From: Thermocaproicibacter sp002410755
GTDB lineage: Bacteria; Bacillota; Clostridia; Oscillospirales; Acutalibacteraceae
Length of the DNA stretch: 53,378 nt
NCBI GenBank assembly: GCA_036839715.1
Contig: DAITDU010000011.1
Coordinates: 1 to 53,378 of the forward strand
Reading direction: 5' to 3'
Shown: positions 1 to 9,193 of the stretch, in pieces
How positions within the stretch are numbered: the stretch's first letter is position 1
Layout of the letters: each line of letters begins with the position of its first letter
Notes under the pieces: generated by a model
The model's database searches: none
What the model saw: the letters and a program-made list of their open reading frames with translations, nothing else
Told to the model about the DNA's origin: nothing
Translations under genes and position numbers: made by a program

Positions 1-264
1 TCTCGGGACGCGCCGGGCCGGCGCATTCTGTCCCTCTGCGGTGTTGCTCCGAATAGGGTTTGCACAGCCGCACGGTCTCCCGTGCGCTGGTGGGCTCTTA
101 CCCCGCCTTTCCACCCTTGCCGCAAAACGCGGCGGTATCTTTCTGTTGCACTTTCCCTAGGGTCGCCCCTGGCGGCTGTTAGCCGCTATCCCGCCCTGTG
201 GAGCTCGGACTTTCCTCGGGCGGTCGCTTTCGCGCCTCGTCCGCAGCCATCCAGCCTGCTCGCA
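1..264 (-). ncRNA. rnpB: RNase P RNA, 5' portion (cut by window start)
   Basis: Catalytic RNA of ribonuclease P, which matures tRNA 5' ends. Read on the minus strand, 217-198 carries the near-universal P4-strand block GAGGAAAGTCCGAGCTCCAC. It is followed by the AGGG...GGGAAAGTGCAACAGAAA block typical of bacterial RNase P RNA and by a long paired arm around 60-100. The 3' part, with the second P4 strand, lies beyond position 1. The 5' end near 264 is placed about 7 nt after the -10 box at 276-271. The long open frame running through this region on the other strand is not a gene. Confidence 0.93.
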
Positions 265-270
265 CGATAC

Positions 271-299
271 AGTTTAACTAAAAATTTTGAAAATGTCAA
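271..299 (-). promoter_or_regulatory. rnpB promoter
   Basis: On the minus strand TTGACA (299-294), a 17-nt spacer and TAAACT (276-271) form a strong vegetative sigma-A-type promoter directly in front of the rnpB 5' end and just after the pncB stop at 310. Confidence 0.75.
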
Positions 300-309
300 G
301 TTTTCAGGT

Positions 310-1770
310 TTAATTGGAATATTTGGAAATCATCTGATGCTTGAGGTTCCAGAGTTTCGGGGAAAGGTCTACATAGTAATGGTGCGGGTTTTCAAACCGC
401 TTCACTTCGTCCCAGAGTGTTTCCACCTGACGGTGGCAATAGCTCTGAAGCTCTGCAAGCGTGCGCCTCTTTGCAATGCACTGCCCGCCACGGAACAGCT
501 GCTCACGGATTCTGACGGCACGGAAGTTTGTAACAGTCTTGCGTTTCCAGACGAAATCCGGGTCAAAAATCTCATAAGGCCGACTGTCGTCGATGGTCTC
601 ATCGTGCAGGGTAACCACATCTGCAAATGCTTTGCTGGTACTGCGGTCATAAAGCCGGTAAAGGTCCTTGAATCCCGGTGTCGTAATTTTTGCAACATTT
701 TCGCTGATTTTGATTTTCGGGATTACATTTCCATTGTCATCCTCTACGCCGCTGAGTTTATAAACGCCGCCGAACACCGGATGGCTCGCGGAAGTGATAA
801 GCCGCTCCCCTACGCCAAAGCTGTCCACGCAGGCGCCTTGCAGGAGCATGTCGCGGATGATATATTCATCAAGAGAGTTCGACGCGCAGATTTTCGCGTC
901 CTGGAAACCGGCTTCGTCAAGGATTCTTCTTGCTCTGCGGGAAAGGTAGGTGATGTCGCCGCTGTCAATACGGATACCGGCCGGGCGGAAGCCGCGTGGG
1001 ACAATTTCTTCGCGAAAAACCTGGATAGCATTTGGCAGACCGGATTTCAGCACATTGTAGGTGTCAATAAGCAGCAGGCAATCCTTCGGGTACTGGCGCG
1101 CATAGGCCCGGAACGCATCCAGTTCGGTATCGAAAAGCTGTACCCAGCTATGTGCCATTGTGCCAAGGGCAGGGATGCCATACTTTTCTCCGCAGATTGT
1201 GCAGGCTGTTCCACAGCAGCCTCCGATATAAGCTGCGCGTGCACCAAGGATTGCACTGTCCGGCCCCTGCGCGCGGCGGGAACCGAACTCCATGACAGGG
1301 CGCCCTTTTGCAGCGCGCACAATACGGTTTGCCTTTGTTGCAATCAGGCTCTGATGGTTTATGGTCAGCAGAACCATTGTTTCGACAAACTGTGCCTGGA
1401 TAACCGGCCCGCGCACCGTGATAATCGGTTCTCCGGGAAAAATTGGCATTCCTTCCGGCACGCTCCACACATCGCAGGAAAAGTGAAAATCTGCAAGGTA
1501 TTGCAGGAACCCTTCGTTAAATATCCCGCAGCCACGCAGGTAATCGATATCCTGCGGTGTAAAGGAAAGATTGGAAAGATATTCTACAATCTGTTGCACG
1601 CCCGCCATAATAGCAAAGCCGCCGCCATCCGGAAGGTCGCGGAAAAACATGTCAAAGTAGGCTGTCTTGTTGCCAAGTCCATTTGTAAAGTAGCCGTTTG
1701 CCATTGTAATTTCGTAAAAATCCGTCAGCATGGTAAGATTAGGTCTAAGCTTGTCTTTGTTTTCCAGCAA
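310..1770 (-). CDS. pncB: Nicotinate phosphoribosyltransferase
   Basis: Joins nicotinate and PRPP, with ATP hydrolysis, to make nicotinate mononucleotide in the cytosolic NAD salvage (Preiss-Handler) pathway. The 486-aa protein starts with the family hallmark TDFYEITMANGYF. It also has the FPGEPIITVRGP segment, an EFGSRRAQG motif around residue 160, and IRIDSGD in the phosphoribosyl-binding barrel. Length is normal for the family. The start is TTG at 1770, preceded at good spacing by AGGGGG; no ATG nearby has a better site. It stands alone, with rnpB downstream on the same strand. The antisense frame across it is a shadow. Confidence 0.95.
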   Translation of the reverse strand: MLENKDKLRPNLTMLTDFYEITMANGYFTNGLGNKTAYFDMFFRDLPDGGGFAIMAGVQQIVEYLSNLSFTPQDIDYLRGCGIFNEGFLQYLADFHFSCDVWSVPEGMPIFPGEPIITVRGPVIQAQFVETMVLLTINHQSLIATKANRIVRAAKGRPVMEFGSRRAQGPDSAILGARAAYIGGCCGTACTICGEKYGIPALGTMAHSWVQLFDTELDAFRAYARQYPKDCLLLIDTYNVLKSGLPNAIQVFREEIVPRGFRPAGIRIDSGDITYLSRRARRILDEAGFQDAKICASNSLDEYIIRDMLLQGACVDSFGVGERLITSASHPVFGGVYKLSGVEDDNGNVIPKIKISENVAKITTPGFKDLYRLYDRSTSKAFADVVTLHDETIDDSRPYEIFDPDFVWKRKTVTNFRAVRIREQLFRGGQCIAKRRTLAELQSYCHRQVETLWDEVKRFENPHHYYVDLSPKLWNLKHQMISKYSN

Positions 1771-2051
1771 ATTTATTCCCCCTAAAAAGATTGAAAGTTT
1801 TTAGTGACTTCCGCAACACCTGTGCTCATATTATGGTGTAGTTCCCGGAACAGGCCGGAAGCAAAGCGGCAGTACAACCTGCCAGTGGTTTAAAGAAATC
1901 TGTTGATTTATCGGAATAAAGCACTCCGAATCAGGTAAAATAAGGACAAAGCAGTTGTTGCTTTTCTCTAAAAATACAGTCGTTTTCAAAACTTTTTAAG
2001 AATGATGTGAAAATAAAACAATATTTTGTTGTAATAATACTAATAAAATAT
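1771..2051. other. Intergenic region between pncB and the XRE regulator
   Basis: Divergent intergenic stretch, AT-rich in its right half. It must hold the pncB promoter on the minus strand and runs up to the promoter of the XRE gene on the plus strand. No conserved RNA, repeat or further reading frame is visible. Confidence 0.5.
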
Positions 2052-2057
2052 TATACT
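2029..2057 (+). promoter_or_regulatory. Promoter of the small XRE regulator
   Basis: TTGTAA (2029-2034), a 17-nt spacer and TATACT (2052-2057) in an AT-rich region upstream of the regulator. The match to sigma-A is moderate. Confidence 0.45.
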
Positions 2058-2181
2058 AAATACTGATCGGCAGAATGAGAAGGAAAAAAGTATTTTATGA
2101 AAGAATCCAACAATTTCTGCAGAGCGTATTTGTGGGAAAATGGTAACACAACCGAATCTATGTTATGAGGAGATGAACAAT

Positions 2182-2430
2182 TTGAGACTGCGCAAACAAG
2201 CTTTAGGCACCCGCAACTTGGTGGGCGCCCGCGTCGAACAGGCGCGTAAAAGCCAAGGCATGAAGCAGAAGGAACTTCTGGCACAGCTCCAGGTGAACGG
2301 TGTTGACATGAATGCATCGGGCCTGTCCAAACTGGAAGGGCAAATCCGTTATGTGACTGACTATGAGCTCGCCGCATTGGCGAAGATTCTCAATGTGTCA
2401 GTAGAGTGGCTTCTTGGCTTGGAAAAATAA
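2182..2430 (+). CDS. Small XRE-family helix-turn-helix regulator
   Basis: A one-domain DNA-binding protein of about 82 aa. The helix-turn-helix is seen as GARVEQARKSQGMKQKEL followed by a SGLSKLEGQ recognition segment and the closing helix NVSVEWLLGLEK. There is no effector or dimerisation domain, so it probably acts as a stand-alone repressor or clear-type regulator; its target is unknown. The start is ambiguous. ATG 2140 has no clear Shine-Dalgarno and ATG 2173 abuts GGAG. TTG 2182 lies 9 nt after AGGAG (2168-2172) and is preferred. It is followed at once by a terminator, so it is monocistronic. Confidence 0.8.
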   Translation: MRLRKQALGTRNLVGARVEQARKSQGMKQKELLAQLQVNGVDMNASGLSKLEGQIRYVTDYELAALAKILNVSVEWLLGLEK

Positions 2431-2440
2431 ACCCGGCTAA

Positions 2441-2478
2441 AAAGAAGCGCTTCGCAGTAGCGGGGCGCTTCTTTCTTT
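2441..2478 (+). terminator. Intrinsic terminator after the XRE gene
   Basis: AAGAAGCGC ... GCGCTTCTT stem with a short GC loop, followed by a T-rich tail, 11 nt after the stop codon. Confidence 0.75.
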
Positions 2479-2625
2479 GTCTCTGGCTGCAAAATAAAGT
2501 ACAGCCGTACTTTTATTTCTATTTTCGTATTCCTATTGCGTATCACAATTATACTCCAAGTCGTGCCGTTTGGCAAGAGGCAAATGTAGTCCTGTCACCT
2601 GCAGCGAAACTCCAAGTCCACCGCC

Positions 2626-5265
2626 TTAAAGCCTCCCGGGCAGACTTCTGCTGGTAACACCGCAGTTTCTCTTGTGCGGTTCCGCATGTTTTTTCTGCAC
2701 ACGTAGTATTGCTTTCTCCAGTTCCACTACGGCAAGTGGAACAAGTGAGAGCAGCACAACAGCAAGCCACTCGGTGCCTGTCAGGGCCGCAGTCTTGAAT
2801 ATTTTTCCAAGCGGCCGTATAACAATTACCACTGCCTGAAGTGCTGTGCAGATCAGCGCAGCCGGAAAAAGCACCGTGTTTGCGGAAAGTTTCGGGTCAA
2901 AGACAGAGCGTTCTGAGCGGACATTAAAAGTATGGACAACCTGCGACAAGCTCAAAACAGCAAATCCCATTGTGCGTCCGACCACCGGATTTACCGGATT
3001 CACATCAAAGAATACCCTTCCAATGCTGTATGCAAGCAGAGAAAGGGCACCAATCAACCCGCCTTCCACAAGGATGTTGTAAGTCATCCCGCCTGCAAAA
3101 ATACTCGCCCCCCTGCGGATTGGCTTCCGTTCCATAACTGCCTCGTCAATCGGTTCAACACCAAGGGCAAGTGCAGGAAGGGAATCCGTCACCAGATTAA
3201 CCCACAGGAGCTGGATAGCCGCGAGCGGAAGCGGCAGACGCAAAAGGAAACTGACAAATACGGCAAGGATTTCCCCAATATTGCAACTAATAAGGAAATG
3301 AACGGTCTTGCGGATATTCTCATAAATGCCCCTGCCTTCCCGCACAGCAGCAACGATTGTTGCAAAATTATCGTCTGTCAGAATCAAGTCGGATGCCGCT
3401 TTTGCCACTTCCGTCCCAGACATCCCCATGGCACAGCCGATATCTGCGGCGCGCAGGGCAGGGGCATCATTGACTCCGTCACCTGTCATGGCAACGACTT
3501 CACCGTGTGATTGGTAGGCACGTACAATACGGACTTTGTGCTCCGGAGAAACACGTGCAAATACAGAGTAATCGTAAATTTTTGCGCGGAGTTCTTCTTC
3601 CGAAAGCCGGTCCAGTTCGGCACCCGTTATCACCTGTTTCCCATTTTCCGCGATGCCGAGCTGCTTTGCAATCGCAGCCGCTGTTGCAGCATGGTCCCCT
3701 GTAATCATGACCGGACGGACGCCCGCCTTTTTGCATAGTGCCACTGCTTCGGCAGCTTCCGGCCGCGGTGGATCTGCCATGCCAATCAGACCGAGAAACG
3801 TCATGTTACGCTCTGCATCTTCCGGCTGTGCGGGAAATGATTCCAGTTTCCGTGCAGCAACACCCAGCACACGAAGTGCTCTCGCCGCCATTTCACTGTT
3901 GCCGGAAGGCACAGCGCCCCCTGCACAGCAGACAGAAAGCAGTTCCGGTGCGCCTTTTGTTACAGCAAGATAGCTTCCGTCCGGCATATGGTGTATCGTT
4001 GTCATCCGTTTGCGCTCACTGCTGAACGGCACTTCCCCTACACGCGGACAGTTTCTCCGGTCTGCCTCAAATACCCCTTTTGGCACAGCGCGGACAATCG
4101 CCGTTTCAGTCGGATCGCCAATCAGCCTGCTCCCGGAATATTCACAGTCGGTGCAGAGTGCAGCCAGACGAAGCAGTTTTCCTGCGCGCGGGGAACCGGC
4201 GGCAAGCACACCGCCTGAGCTCCGCAGCTCTACAACAGTCATCCGGTTCTGAGTCAGCGTACCGGTCTTATCGGAACAGATTACGCTTGCACTGCCCAGC
4301 GTTTCTACAGCAGGAAGCCTGCGTACAATTGCACGTTTCGCCGCCATTCTCCTTACCCCAATGGCAAGCGTAATCGTCACAACGGCAGGAAGTCCTTCCG
4401 GGATTGCGGCTACGGCAAGGCTGATTGCAATCAGGAACATGTCAAGTGGCGGTACCCTCTGAAACAGCCCAAGCAGAAAAATGATAAAGCAGATGACCAG
4501 TGCACCGATACCAAGATACTTTCCCGTCTGCGCCAGCTTGCGCTGAAGAGGTGTCGGGGGCGGCTCCTGGTTGCCAATCATCCGGGCGATGCGGCCGACC
4601 TGCGTATCCATACCGGTTTCCACAACAATCCCGCGGCCGCGCCCCGTAGCGACAGCACCGGAGGAAAAAGCCATATTCCGGCAGTCGCCGGGTGTCGTCC
4701 GCTCCGGAAAAACTGCATTTTCTTCCTTATGAACCGGCTGGCTTTCTCCGGTGAGGGCGCTTTCCTCCATGCGCAGGTCAACCGCTTCCACAAGGCGCAA
4801 ATCGGCAGGGACAAGGTCACCGCTTTTCAGCACTACAAGATCACCGGGAACAAGCTGGGAGGCAGGGATGCTCTTTTCCATCCCACCGCGCACCACACAC
4901 GCCAGCGGGCTTGAAAGCTTCCGCAGCGCCTCGATTGCCTTCTCCGCCCGGTTTTCCTGCACCATGCCAATTACAGCGTTAACATTTACAATTACCAGGA
5001 TAACAATCGGCTCAATATAATCGCTGTCATGCTGAACCCACGAAACAGCAAAAGAAATGGCAGCCGCGATCAGCAGAATTATTGTTGTAAAATCGGAAAA
5101 CTGTGCAAGGAAACGCTCAATCAGGTTCTTCTTTTTTGGCGGGGCCAACTCATTTGGCCCATTTTCCCGCAACCTTGCGGCAGCCTGCCTTGAGGAAAGT
5201 CCACCAGAAAGGCTACTTCCCAGTCTTTCTGCACATTCCTCTTTCGTGAAGGTCTGCCATTTCAA
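2626..5265 (-). CDS. P-type calcium-transporting ATPase (P2A/PMCA-like)
   Basis: Membrane pump that exports Ca2+ (possibly Mn2+) using ATP through a phospho-aspartate intermediate. Motifs appear in order. The N-terminal cation-ATPase domain comes first, then LTGESQPV in the actuator domain and the ion-binding PEGLP in the fourth membrane helix. The phosphorylation motif CSDKTGTLT follows, then KGAPE, TGDHAATA and the hinge TGDGVNDAPAL, and finally C-terminal membrane helices with LLWVNLVTDSLPALALG. The start chosen is TTG 5265 (MKWQTFTKEEC...), 9 nt after AGGAG at 5279-5275. That fits the usual N terminus of clostridial homologues and gives 879 aa. Upstream ATGs at 5334, 5292 and 5274 lack proper spacing. 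It is divergent from the PAP2 gene. Confidence 0.92.
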   Translation of the reverse strand: MKWQTFTKEECAERLGSSLSGGLSSRQAAARLRENGPNELAPPKKKNLIERFLAQFSDFTTIILLIAAAISFAVSWVQHDSDYIEPIVILVIVNVNAVIGMVQENRAEKAIEALRKLSSPLACVVRGGMEKSIPASQLVPGDLVVLKSGDLVPADLRLVEAVDLRMEESALTGESQPVHKEENAVFPERTTPGDCRNMAFSSGAVATGRGRGIVVETGMDTQVGRIARMIGNQEPPPTPLQRKLAQTGKYLGIGALVICFIIFLLGLFQRVPPLDMFLIAISLAVAAIPEGLPAVVTITLAIGVRRMAAKRAIVRRLPAVETLGSASVICSDKTGTLTQNRMTVVELRSSGGVLAAGSPRAGKLLRLAALCTDCEYSGSRLIGDPTETAIVRAVPKGVFEADRRNCPRVGEVPFSSERKRMTTIHHMPDGSYLAVTKGAPELLSVCCAGGAVPSGNSEMAARALRVLGVAARKLESFPAQPEDAERNMTFLGLIGMADPPRPEAAEAVALCKKAGVRPVMITGDHAATAAAIAKQLGIAENGKQVITGAELDRLSEEELRAKIYDYSVFARVSPEHKVRIVRAYQSHGEVVAMTGDGVNDAPALRAADIGCAMGMSGTEVAKAASDLILTDDNFATIVAAVREGRGIYENIRKTVHFLISCNIGEILAVFVSFLLRLPLPLAAIQLLWVNLVTDSLPALALGVEPIDEAVMERKPIRRGASIFAGGMTYNILVEGGLIGALSLLAYSIGRVFFDVNPVNPVVGRTMGFAVLSLSQVVHTFNVRSERSVFDPKLSANTVLFPAALICTALQAVVIVIRPLGKIFKTAALTGTEWLAVVLLSLVPLAVVELEKAILRVQKKHAEPHKRNCGVTSRSLPGRL

Positions 5266-5317
5266 ACAAATCATCTCCTGCTTTTTTACCATGTATATTC
5301 GCACCGCGCAGATTTTA

Positions 5318-5326
5318 TGGTATAAT
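5318..5326 (+). promoter_or_regulatory. Extended -10 promoter of the PAP2 gene
   Basis: TGGTATAAT at 5318-5326 is an extended -10 element. A weak -35 (TTCGCA) lies 17 nt upstream, at 5299-5303. It is 31 nt before the PAP2 start codon. Confidence 0.55.
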
Positions 5327-5357
5327 AATTGCAAGTCAGCCTTCCGGAGGTCGGGAT

Positions 5358-5858
5358 ATGGATATCGCGATTTTGAATTACGTTCAGAATCATTGTCATA
5401 ACAAATTTACAGACTTTTTTTTCGTTTTACTCTCGCGCCTTGGAAATGGCGGGGCAATCTGGTTTGCCTTTATGTTTTTCATGGCTTCCAGGCCGAGGAC
5501 TAAGCGGTATGCGTTCCTTCTGTTTTTTTCCGTTGCGCTTGCATATCTTGTAAGCCAGATATTAAAGCCGATTATCGGGCGGCCGCGTCCCTTTGTTGTC
5601 TATCCGGGGCAACGGCTTCTGATCCATATTCCAAGCGGGTATTCCTGTCCTTCCGGCCATTCCTCTTCCTCTTTCGCCGCAGCCACCGTCATCTGCATGG
5701 TTAACTACCCTGTAGTTGGAGTTGCGGCATTTTTACTCGCTTTTGGAATTGCATTCTCCCGTATATTTCTTTTTGTTCATTATCCTTCCGATACTGCCGT
5801 AGGTGCAATCCTCGGAGTATTATCTGCTTTCCTAATTTTTGCATTATACCGAATGTAA
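5358..5858 (+). CDS. PAP2-superfamily membrane phosphatase
   Basis: Integral membrane lipid phosphatase of 166 aa with five or six hydrophobic segments. The three-part PAP2 signature is complete: KPIIGRPRP (KX6RP), PSGH in SCPSGHSSSS, and SRIFLFVHYPSD (SRX5HX3D). The conserved His residues form the phosphohistidine active site on the outer face. Likely substrates are undecaprenyl pyrophosphate or phosphatidylglycerol phosphate; the sequence does not decide. The window also encodes a BacA-type UppP (42806-43627), so this could be a second carrier-lipid phosphatase. The start has GGAGG 9 nt upstream. Confidence 0.88.
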   Translation: MDIAILNYVQNHCHNKFTDFFFVLLSRLGNGGAIWFAFMFFMASRPRTKRYAFLLFFSVALAYLVSQILKPIIGRPRPFVVYPGQRLLIHIPSGYSCPSGHSSSSFAAATVICMVNYPVVGVAAFLLAFGIAFSRIFLFVHYPSDTAVGAILGVLSAFLIFALYRM

Positions 5859-5961
5859 TTATTAGCGTGAAAATAATTCCCCTATATGTATAAAGCGGTA
5901 AATGGAGTCACATATATCTAGCGGATTTTATAGATTATCGACAAATATTCACTTTTTTTAC

Positions 5962-5990
5962 TTGATTCTGAACAAAAAGTGAAATAGAAT
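5962..5990 (+). promoter_or_regulatory. Promoter of the DUF6514-like gene
   Basis: TTGATT (5962-5967), a 17-nt spacer and TAGAAT (5985-5990). The surrounding 5859-6046 gap is AT-rich and holds nothing else recognisable. Confidence 0.45.
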
Positions 5991-6046
5991 AGAAAAGTCA
6001 GAAGAAAAAATGTGATTCTGTTTCATATAGCGAAGGGGGAGTAATC

Positions 6047-6352
6047 ATGCTAAGATTTTTTGGGAATGCACAGCTTTCTGGCTTCGGGTTAAAGTACTAC
6101 GTCTTTGGAAATCGACGGGATGGGTACAGCATCCGCATCACGGAAAAAGGCGGAGCGAATGCAGAGCAGTATGTCTCCCATCGGCTTATCGAAACAGTTC
6201 GCTTAGCATATAAACTGCGCCGCTATTCGGTTTTTCCGGAAAATCTTTCTGAAATCCTCGATGATATCCATTATTCTGAGATGGACCCAAGGCCACATCA
6301 CATTTTGCAGGATGTTTCTTACGAAAATGCCAGTGAAAAAATCGGCGCATAA
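6047..6352 (+). CDS. Small conserved protein, DUF6514-like
   Basis: A 101-aa soluble protein of unknown function. It has the layout of small Ruminococcaceae proteins annotated as DUF6514: a short beta-rich start, GYSIRITEKGG, and a C-terminal half with a predicted helix around VSHRLIETVRLAYKLRR. The family assignment is from memory of the pattern and is moderate. GGGGGA 7 nt before the ATG supports the start. It is monocistronic, with its own promoter and terminator, and no catalytic motif is visible. Confidence 0.7.
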   Translation: MLRFFGNAQLSGFGLKYYVFGNRRDGYSIRITEKGGANAEQYVSHRLIETVRLAYKLRRYSVFPENLSEILDDIHYSEMDPRPHHILQDVSYENASEKIGA

Positions 6353-6364
6353 AATTCCTGTAAA

Positions 6365-6400
6365 AGCGGAGGCTCCCGATAACCGGGAGCCTCCGCTTTT
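6365..6400 (+). terminator. Strong intrinsic terminator
   Basis: A 14-bp GC-rich stem (GCGGAGGCTCCCG / CGGGAGCCTCCGC) with a 4-nt loop and a TTTT tail, between convergent genes. It may work in both directions. Confidence 0.85.
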
Positions 6401-6426
6401 CTAATTTACTCTTACCCATCCTGCTC

Positions 6427-8319
6427 TTATTCCGCCGGGACTGTCATCTGCTCCGAATTTTCATCATAGGGTGTAAGTTCCTTTGTAATTTTCTGAAGGA
6501 CGCTGTCCACCTTCCCGCCTTTACGGTAATAATAAAGTGAAGACGTACCGTCAACATAAGGATATTTTTTTCCAAGGGCTTCGCTCAGTTCTGTGCCCGG
6601 GACAATCCTACCGCGATAATCCAGCTCGACGCTGGCAAGGCCAGAGTTGTTGGAGTCTAGGGAAGACACGTTGCCAAATGATTCGCTTCGGAGTGCTTCC
6701 ATCAATTCCTGAGCAAGCGGTAGATTTCTGCCGGAAAGGAGATAGCTTTTCATATCTAAAGTTTTTCCGCTGGGACTATCACCGGAGCCAATTCTAACCA
6801 CATTAATATCCTGAGGCCCAAAGAAATACAGAACATCGTTTTTCGAGCGGTACTCCGCAAGTTCTGTTATGGAGTCCGCATATTTTAGAAGGGCTTCCTG
6901 CTGATTCCTGAATTCCGAAAAGAGGCTATAACTGCGGGTAATTGTGCGGCCATCCTTCAGGTGATAAGTGAGAGTCAGGTCATTGCTGCAACTACAGGGC
7001 ACATAAGGAAAACTGTTTTTCCGGTACCAGCTAATTATGTTCCGCTGGGCCTGAAGGACCGTACGAATACTCTCCGCCTGCTTCATCTTTGGCTTGAGGT
7101 AAATTGTCTTTCCTTCAACGACAACAAAATTTTCGCCGCTGTTATTCACCAACGTTTGGGCCGATACACTTTCAATTTGGGATTCTTCCGGAACCGCAGT
7201 GTCATAGCCAAAGCAGCCTGTGGCAAATACACCATAAAAGACTGCAAAGCATACTGCAAAGGCCGCATACCACCGGAAACTCTTTTTTAGGCCCTGGAAC
7301 CCGCGCGAATAAGCCGCCTCAACGGCTGTGTGAACTGCAAGCGAGCCTGCTGCAACACCTGTCAGGAAAAGGGGAAGGTTCGCCTGCCCAACAATCAGAC
7401 CGAGAGTCAGCCCACCGCATATGGTCAGCAGAAAGCGGCTGATGATTTTAGGCACCGGAAAGGCCAGCTGGCTCTCAGCCAATTCGCTTTTCCTTTTCCT
7501 GTAAACCAGGAGCGCACCAACCAGCAAAGCTGCCGTAAAGCAAAGCCACCATGGCAGAAAGCCTGCCGAAACGGTATCGCTGCTGAGCGGCAGGTATGCA
7601 GCCGGAAATGGCGCAAGCAGAGTCATGATCTGCCAAGGTGCATCGCCGCCGCTTATTGCCATGCCAGGTACCGTATAGGCGGTCAAAAAGTATCCAAGAT
7701 AAACCGTCAAAGGGAAACCCACATTGATTCCAAATACGGAAAGGAAAGTGTCCATCATGCTTCCACTGCAAACTACAAAGAAGCTGCAAAAAGTGAAAAC
7801 TGCCACAGAAAAGAGGAGAACCCATCCCATTGCTTGAAGGGTACTTTTTATCAGGGCCGCAGAGGAAATCCCATTTGCTGCAGCAACCCACATGGTGATT
7901 CCGAAGTTTAGTGCAACCGGTACAGATAAAAGCACCGCACCAGCACACCACCGGCCCAGAAACATAGAGCCACGGCCGACCGGAAGCGCATGATAGAGGT
8001 CTACACTCCTCTTGTTCTGCATATAGCCGAATAGCCGTACACAGAATATGACCGCAAACAGCAGGGAAAGTGATAAAACAAAAGCCGGGATTGCTAATTT
8101 TAAATAACTTTCATACTGCTCAAGCGGTTTGGTTGTAGAGGCATACTGCAGCTTCCTGCCCTCTTTCCACTGAGGAAACTCCAGCAAAAGGATAAGCGGC
8201 ATGCAGAGGAACTGTAGAGCTGCAAGAAGGCCAGAAATGCCTGCATTTTTTTTCAGCTCCCAGTGAAAAGCCTTGCAAAATTCAAGCCTTTTTGTCTGAA
8301 AGGATGTTCTCGATGTCAT
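6427..8319 (-). CDS. ABC-2 type transporter permease with large extracytoplasmic domain
   Basis: Membrane partner of the ATPase encoded just upstream. The 630-aa protein has a block of hydrophobic helices over residues 30-400, including a helix-rich stretch near VDLYHALPVGR, then a C-terminal non-membrane part of about 230 aa. That layout is typical of permeases under YtrA-type GntR control in Firmicutes. Substrate unknown; such systems often concern envelope stress or antibiotic peptides. The start ATG 8319 is preceded by GGAGG and overlaps the ATPase gene by 38 nt, implying translational coupling. The longer frame up to 8358 lacks a ribosome site. Confidence 0.85.
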   Translation of the reverse strand: MTSRTSFQTKRLEFCKAFHWELKKNAGISGLLAALQFLCMPLILLLEFPQWKEGRKLQYASTTKPLEQYESYLKLAIPAFVLSLSLLFAVIFCVRLFGYMQNKRSVDLYHALPVGRGSMFLGRWCAGAVLLSVPVALNFGITMWVAAANGISSAALIKSTLQAMGWVLLFSVAVFTFCSFFVVCSGSMMDTFLSVFGINVGFPLTVYLGYFLTAYTVPGMAISGGDAPWQIMTLLAPFPAAYLPLSSDTVSAGFLPWWLCFTAALLVGALLVYRKRKSELAESQLAFPVPKIISRFLLTICGGLTLGLIVGQANLPLFLTGVAAGSLAVHTAVEAAYSRGFQGLKKSFRWYAAFAVCFAVFYGVFATGCFGYDTAVPEESQIESVSAQTLVNNSGENFVVVEGKTIYLKPKMKQAESIRTVLQAQRNIISWYRKNSFPYVPCSCSNDLTLTYHLKDGRTITRSYSLFSEFRNQQEALLKYADSITELAEYRSKNDVLYFFGPQDINVVRIGSGDSPSGKTLDMKSYLLSGRNLPLAQELMEALRSESFGNVSSLDSNNSGLASVELDYRGRIVPGTELSEALGKKYPYVDGTSSLYYYRKGGKVDSVLQKITKELTPYDENSEQMTVPAE

Positions 8320-9193
8320 AACCGGCCACCTCCATTTCACTGATGAAAACTTCTTCAAGCGTAAGCGGAAGAACTTCTACAAAAACCGGGTTCATGGAAT
8401 TCAATCTTGCGAGCACTTTTTCCTTCCCTGCACGCACCACAAGGTTCAGCAGTGACCCGTGTGTCTCCCACCGGATAATATCCAGGGGTTTGAATTCCGA
8501 GCGGTTCGGCATCGGCCGGAAAACCGCCTGTACCTTGCAGACACCAAGGCGAAGTTCATCCAGGTCCTCTTCGAGAAGCACACCGCCCCGGTGGAACAAT
8601 CCGATATGGTCACAGAGATCTTCCAGTTCACGCAGATCATGTGATGCAATTACAGCAGTCATGCCACGTGCTGAAATTTCTTCTGAGACCAGCTTTTTGA
8701 GGAGCTGGCGCATCACAGGGTCGAGCCCGTCAAAGATTTCGTCAAGGAGCAGATAGTCCGGCTTGGCAGAAAATGCACAGATTAAAGCGGCTTGACGCTG
8801 CATTCCTTTTGACATATCGGAAATCCTTGTCTTTTCCCCAAGCTGGAAAATACGGTTCATTTCCCGGAAACACTTCCAGTCCCAGTGCGGATAGATACGG
8901 GAAAAGAACCGCCCCATTTCTGAAAGATCAGCCTGCGGAAAAAAATACGGGTAATCCGGAATGAAAAAAATTCTCGCCTTGATTCCGGAATTTTCAAAAG
9001 GCTCTTCTCCGTCAACCAAAAGCTTCCCGGCATCCGGGCGGTAAATGCCCGCAACCGTGCGAAGAAAGGTGGATTTCCCCGCCCCATTGGAACCAACCAG
9101 GCCAAAGACAGACTTCCCGCCGATGCGAAAAGTCATACGATCCAGCGCTGTCCTTTTGCCGAAATTCTTAACTAGTCCCCTCGCTTCAATCAT
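8282..9193 (-). CDS. ABC transporter ATP-binding protein (YtrB/BcrA-like)
   Basis: Cytosolic ATPase of 303 aa powering the permease at 6427-8319. Walker A is GSNGAGKST near residue 35. The signature loop is SKGMQRQ, a variant of LSGGQ that is common in YtrB/EcsA-type ATPases. Walker B is LLLDEIFDGLDP, with the switch His in ASHDL. The C-terminal 80 residues beyond the fold resemble those of regulatory ABC-2 ATPases. Its ATG overlaps the stop of the GntR gene (ATGA, 9190-9193), so regulator, ATPase and permease form one transcript. Confidence 0.92.
   Translation of the reverse strand: MIEARGLVKNFGKRTALDRMTFRIGGKSVFGLVGSNGAGKSTFLRTVAGIYRPDAGKLLVDGEEPFENSGIKARIFFIPDYPYFFPQADLSEMGRFFSRIYPHWDWKCFREMNRIFQLGEKTRISDMSKGMQRQAALICAFSAKPDYLLLDEIFDGLDPVMRQLLKKLVSEEISARGMTAVIASHDLRELEDLCDHIGLFHRGGVLLEEDLDELRLGVCKVQAVFRPMPNRSEFKPLDIIRWETHGSLLNLVVRAGKEKVLARLNSMNPVFVEVLPLTLEEVFISEMEVAGYDIENILSDKKA

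Noticed and set aside
82..1785. 567-codon open frame on the plus strand across rnpB and pncB
   Set aside because: It is the antisense shadow of nicotinate phosphoribosyltransferase and RNase P RNA; its product shows no protein-like pattern and it has no ribosome site.
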